Assembly (NCBI GenBank): GCA_046596405.1 | Contig: JBKJMN010000339.1 | Location: 1 to 8,032 of the forward strand | Direction: 5' to 3' | Origin: PALSA-1004 sp046596405 | GTDB taxonomy: Bacteria; Pseudomonadota; Gammaproteobacteria; Burkholderiales; SG8-41 | Length of the DNA: 8,032 bases | Shown: in pieces, positions 6,474 to 8,032 of the stretch | Position numbering within the stretch: the stretch's first letter is position 1 | How the letters are laid out: each line of letters begins with the position of its first letter | Notes under the pieces: model-generated | The model's input: only the letters and a program-made list of their open reading frames with translations | Database searches by the model: none | Told to the model about the DNA's origin: nothing | Position numbers and translations under genes: made by a program

Positions 6474-7868
6474 GTGATCCAGGCATCGGCCGGCAACCCG
6501 CACACTCGCGGGGTCGCAGAGTTCGTCGCCAAGCTGACCTTCGACGCCATACCATCCGAAGTCAGGCACCGGATCAAGCTCCTGATGCTCGACGCCATCG
6601 GCTGCGGGCTTTACGCCGCCGATCTGGAATGGAGCCGCATCCTGCAACGCACGCTGGGCGGCCTCGACGCGACGCGCGCGTGCTCGGTATGGGGCACCGC
6701 GCAAAAATTGTCCGCGCCCCATGCGGCGCTCGTGAACGGCACCCAGGTGCAAGGCTTCGAGCTCGATGACGTGCACAAAGTCGGCGTGCTGCATACCGGC
6801 TGTCTTGTGTTGCCGCCGCTGGTAGCGATCGCGGAACTGCGTCCGGGCATGAGCGGGCGCGATTTTCTGACGGCGGCGGTCGCCGGCTATGAAATCGGTC
6901 CGCGGGTCGGCGTCTGCATGGGATCCGGGCACATCGCGCAGGGCTGGCATTCGGGCGCGACGGTCGGGGTGTATGCGTCTGCCGCAGCCGCGGCGCGTGC
7001 CATGCGGCTCGATGCGGACCAGACCGTGCATGCGCTCGGAATCGCCGGGACGCAGTCGTGCGGCTTGATGGCCGCGCAATTCGGTTCGATGGTCAAGCGC
7101 ATGCACGCCGGCCGCGCCGCCCAGAGCGGCTTGTATGCCGCGCAACTGGCCGCCGCGGGATTCACCGGCATCCTCAATGTATTCGAGAGCGAGTATGGCG
7201 GATTCTGCACGACGTTTTCACGCTCGACTGATCGTTTCAACCTTGCCGAGCTGACCGCCGGCTTCGGCGATGTATGGCAGACGATGAACGTGGCGTTGAA
7301 ATTCTATTCGTGCGTCGGCAGCACTCATTCGACGCTCGACGCGATCCAGGACATGCTCGCCGACCATCCCTTTAGCGCAAATGACGTCGAGAAAATCGTC
7401 GTGCACGGCTCGCAGGTCACCGTCGAGCACGTCGGCTGGAATTACGTGCCGCAGGGTTTTACGGCGGCGCAGCTGAATCTGTCGTACTGCGTGGCAACGC
7501 TGCTGATCGACGGAGCAGTGTTCGTCGATCAATTCACCGAGGCAAAACTGACCGATTCCGCGCGTCTCGCGCTCGCCGCCAAAGTCAGCGTGCTGCACGA
7601 TCCGGCGATCAGCGCGCTGGGGCCGCGATTCCGCCAAAAGGTGAGCGTCGAAATTTTTCTGCGTGACGGCACCCGGCTCGAGCGCACGCGCGAAACGTCG
7701 CGCGCCAAGGAGAGGTTTGCCGCGGAAGTGGCGGTCGTGAAGAAATTCGAGACGCTGGCTGCGCACGCGCTGCCGGCGGCCCGCGTCCGCGAACTGCGCG
7801 ACGCCATGCTCGATCTCGACAACCTCGCGGACACCGCGCGAATCGCGCAGTTGCTGGCTGCCGCATAG
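6474..7868 (+). CDS. MmgE/PrpD family protein (2-methylcitrate dehydratase-like)
   Basis: 464 aa from GTG 6474. This cytoplasmic family includes 2-methylcitrate dehydratase (PrpD/MmgE), cis-aconitate decarboxylase and iminodisuccinate epimerase. Family features in order: TRGVAEFVAKLTFDAIPSEVRHRIKLLMLDAIGCGL (11-46), the NG-x-GFELDDVHKVGVLHTG region (88-109) with conserved acidic and histidine residues, the glycine-rich HSGATVGVYASAAAAARAM stretch (159-177), AQFGSMVKRMHAGRAAQSGLYAAQLAAAGFTG (201-232) with the conserved K-R-M-H, KFYSCVGSTHSTLDAI (276-291), and a C-terminal lobe with QLNLSYCVATLLIDGA (333-348). The length is normal. No ATG, GTG or TTG lies in frame between the livM stop and 6474, and no Shine-Dalgarno is visible, so the exact start is uncertain. 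No prpB or prpC is visible nearby, so a methylcitrate role is not supported here; the substrate is unknown. It sits 28 bases after livM and 67 bases before etfB. Confidence 0.88.
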   Translation: MIQASAGNPHTRGVAEFVAKLTFDAIPSEVRHRIKLLMLDAIGCGLYAADLEWSRILQRTLGGLDATRACSVWGTAQKLSAPHAALVNGTQVQGFELDDVHKVGVLHTGCLVLPPLVAIAELRPGMSGRDFLTAAVAGYEIGPRVGVCMGSGHIAQGWHSGATVGVYASAAAAARAMRLDADQTVHALGIAGTQSCGLMAAQFGSMVKRMHAGRAAQSGLYAAQLAAAGFTGILNVFESEYGGFCTTFSRSTDRFNLAELTAGFGDVWQTMNVALKFYSCVGSTHSTLDAIQDMLADHPFSANDVEKIVVHGSQVTVEHVGWNYVPQGFTAAQLNLSYCVATLLIDGAVFVDQFTEAKLTDSARLALAAKVSVLHDPAISALGPRFRQKVSVEIFLRDGTRLERTRETSRAKERFAAEVAVVKKFETLAAHALPAARVRELRDAMLDLDNLADTARIAQLLAAA

Positions 7869-7877
7869 AGCGATAAT
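7851..7877 (+). promoter_or_regulatory. weak candidate promoter for etfB
   Basis: TTGCTG (7851-7856) and GATAAT (7872-7877) resemble -35 and -10 elements but are only 15 bases apart, shorter than usual. A second AT-rich hexamer TAAAAT (7882-7887) has no partner at good spacing. The 67-base gap, the separate ribosome binding site and a small 5-bp hairpin (7901-7913) suggest etfB may start its own transcript. The evidence is by eye and weak. Confidence 0.22.
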
Positions 7878-7925
7878 CCGGTAAAATCGACGTCTTTCCG
7901 CGGCGTTCCGCCGTAAATTCCAGCG

Positions 7926-7931
7926 AGAGGT
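7926..7931 (+). promoter_or_regulatory. Shine-Dalgarno of etfB
   Basis: AGAGGT, in the context GAGAGGTAGTAATG, lies four bases before ATG 7936, a clear ribosome binding site that supports this start for the partial downstream gene. Confidence 0.65.
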
Positions 7932-7935
7932 AGTA

Positions 7936-8032
7936 ATGAAGGTTCTGGTGGCAATCAAGCGCGTGGTCGACCCCAATATCAAGGTGCGCGTCAAGGCCGA
8001 CGGCACGGGGGTGGAGACCGCGAACGTCAAAA
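7936..8032 (+). CDS. etfB: electron transfer flavoprotein beta subunit, N-terminal fragment
   Basis: Only the first 32 residues are visible before the right edge: MKVLVAIKRVVDPNIKVRVK followed by ADGTGVETANVK. This matches the N-terminus of EtfB (FixA family), whose opening strand and KRVVD-x-N-x-KVRVK-x-DG pattern is highly conserved in proteobacteria. EtfB with EtfA carries electrons from acyl-CoA dehydrogenases and related flavoenzymes to ETF-ubiquinone oxidoreductase. In betaproteobacteria etfA normally follows, often with an acyl-CoA dehydrogenase; neither is in the window. Its position after an acyl-CoA synthetase and an organic-acid-type importer fits a role in acyl-CoA oxidation. The start is supported by AGAGGT four bases upstream. 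Confidence 0.88.
   Translation, partial: MKVLVAIKRVVDPNIKVRVKADGTGVETANVK

Noticed and set aside
7218..8030. Minus-strand open frame of 270 codons over the MmgE/PrpD gene and etfB start
   Set aside because: It spans two real + strand genes and their gap, with no motif of its own.

Overview
The window is GC-rich DNA from a Gram-negative bacterium, most likely a chromosomal segment of a betaproteobacterium of Burkholderiales-like type. This placement rests on high GC codon usage, a Sec-exported periplasmic binding protein, the gene order, remembered similarity of the proteins to betaproteobacterial homologues, and a CACAGAG-type interspersed inverted repeat that I associate with that class. 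It is inference; no search was run. All seven recognisable genes lie on the + strand, tightly packed, and no stretch over 300 bases lacks a gene.

Layout: (1) from the left edge to 1631, an almost complete AMP-forming acyl-CoA synthetase, missing only about two N-terminal residues. (2) A 162-base gap holding a small hairpin (1669-1685) and a 92-base inverted repeat built from 9-base CACAGAG units (1684-1775). (3) From 1794 to 6445, a complete branched-chain-amino-acid-type (HAAT/Liv family) ABC importer in the order livG-like ATPase, livF-like ATPase, periplasmic binding protein, livH-like permease, livM-like permease. The two ATPase genes overlap by 8 bases and the two permease genes by 4. 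A perfect 12-bp GC-only stem-loop (4550-4578) sits between the binding protein and the first permease. (4) 6474-7868, an MmgE/PrpD-family protein with a GTG start. (5) From 7936 past the right edge, the beginning of electron transfer flavoprotein beta subunit (etfB), with its own good ribosome binding site.

Taken together this looks like an uptake-and-activation module for a small carboxylic acid. The importer brings the acid in, the synthetase makes its CoA thioester, and ETF accepts electrons from acyl-CoA dehydrogenases. The MmgE/PrpD protein supplies a dehydratase, isomerase or decarboxylase step of unknown substrate. The ligand cannot be read from sequence. Liv-type importers beside acyl-CoA ligases often carry aromatic or aliphatic acids rather than leucine, so the liv names here mean family, not substrate.

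The most notable points are the LivF-like ATPase with arginine in place of the Walker A lysine, whose deviations fall in the same predicted composite ATP site as the LivG signature change; the CACAGAG inverted repeat just upstream of livG; and the strong intercistronic hairpin after the binding protein gene. I see no CRISPR array, tRNA, rRNA, insertion sequence with transposase, or defence system, and no evidence of a wholly new system.
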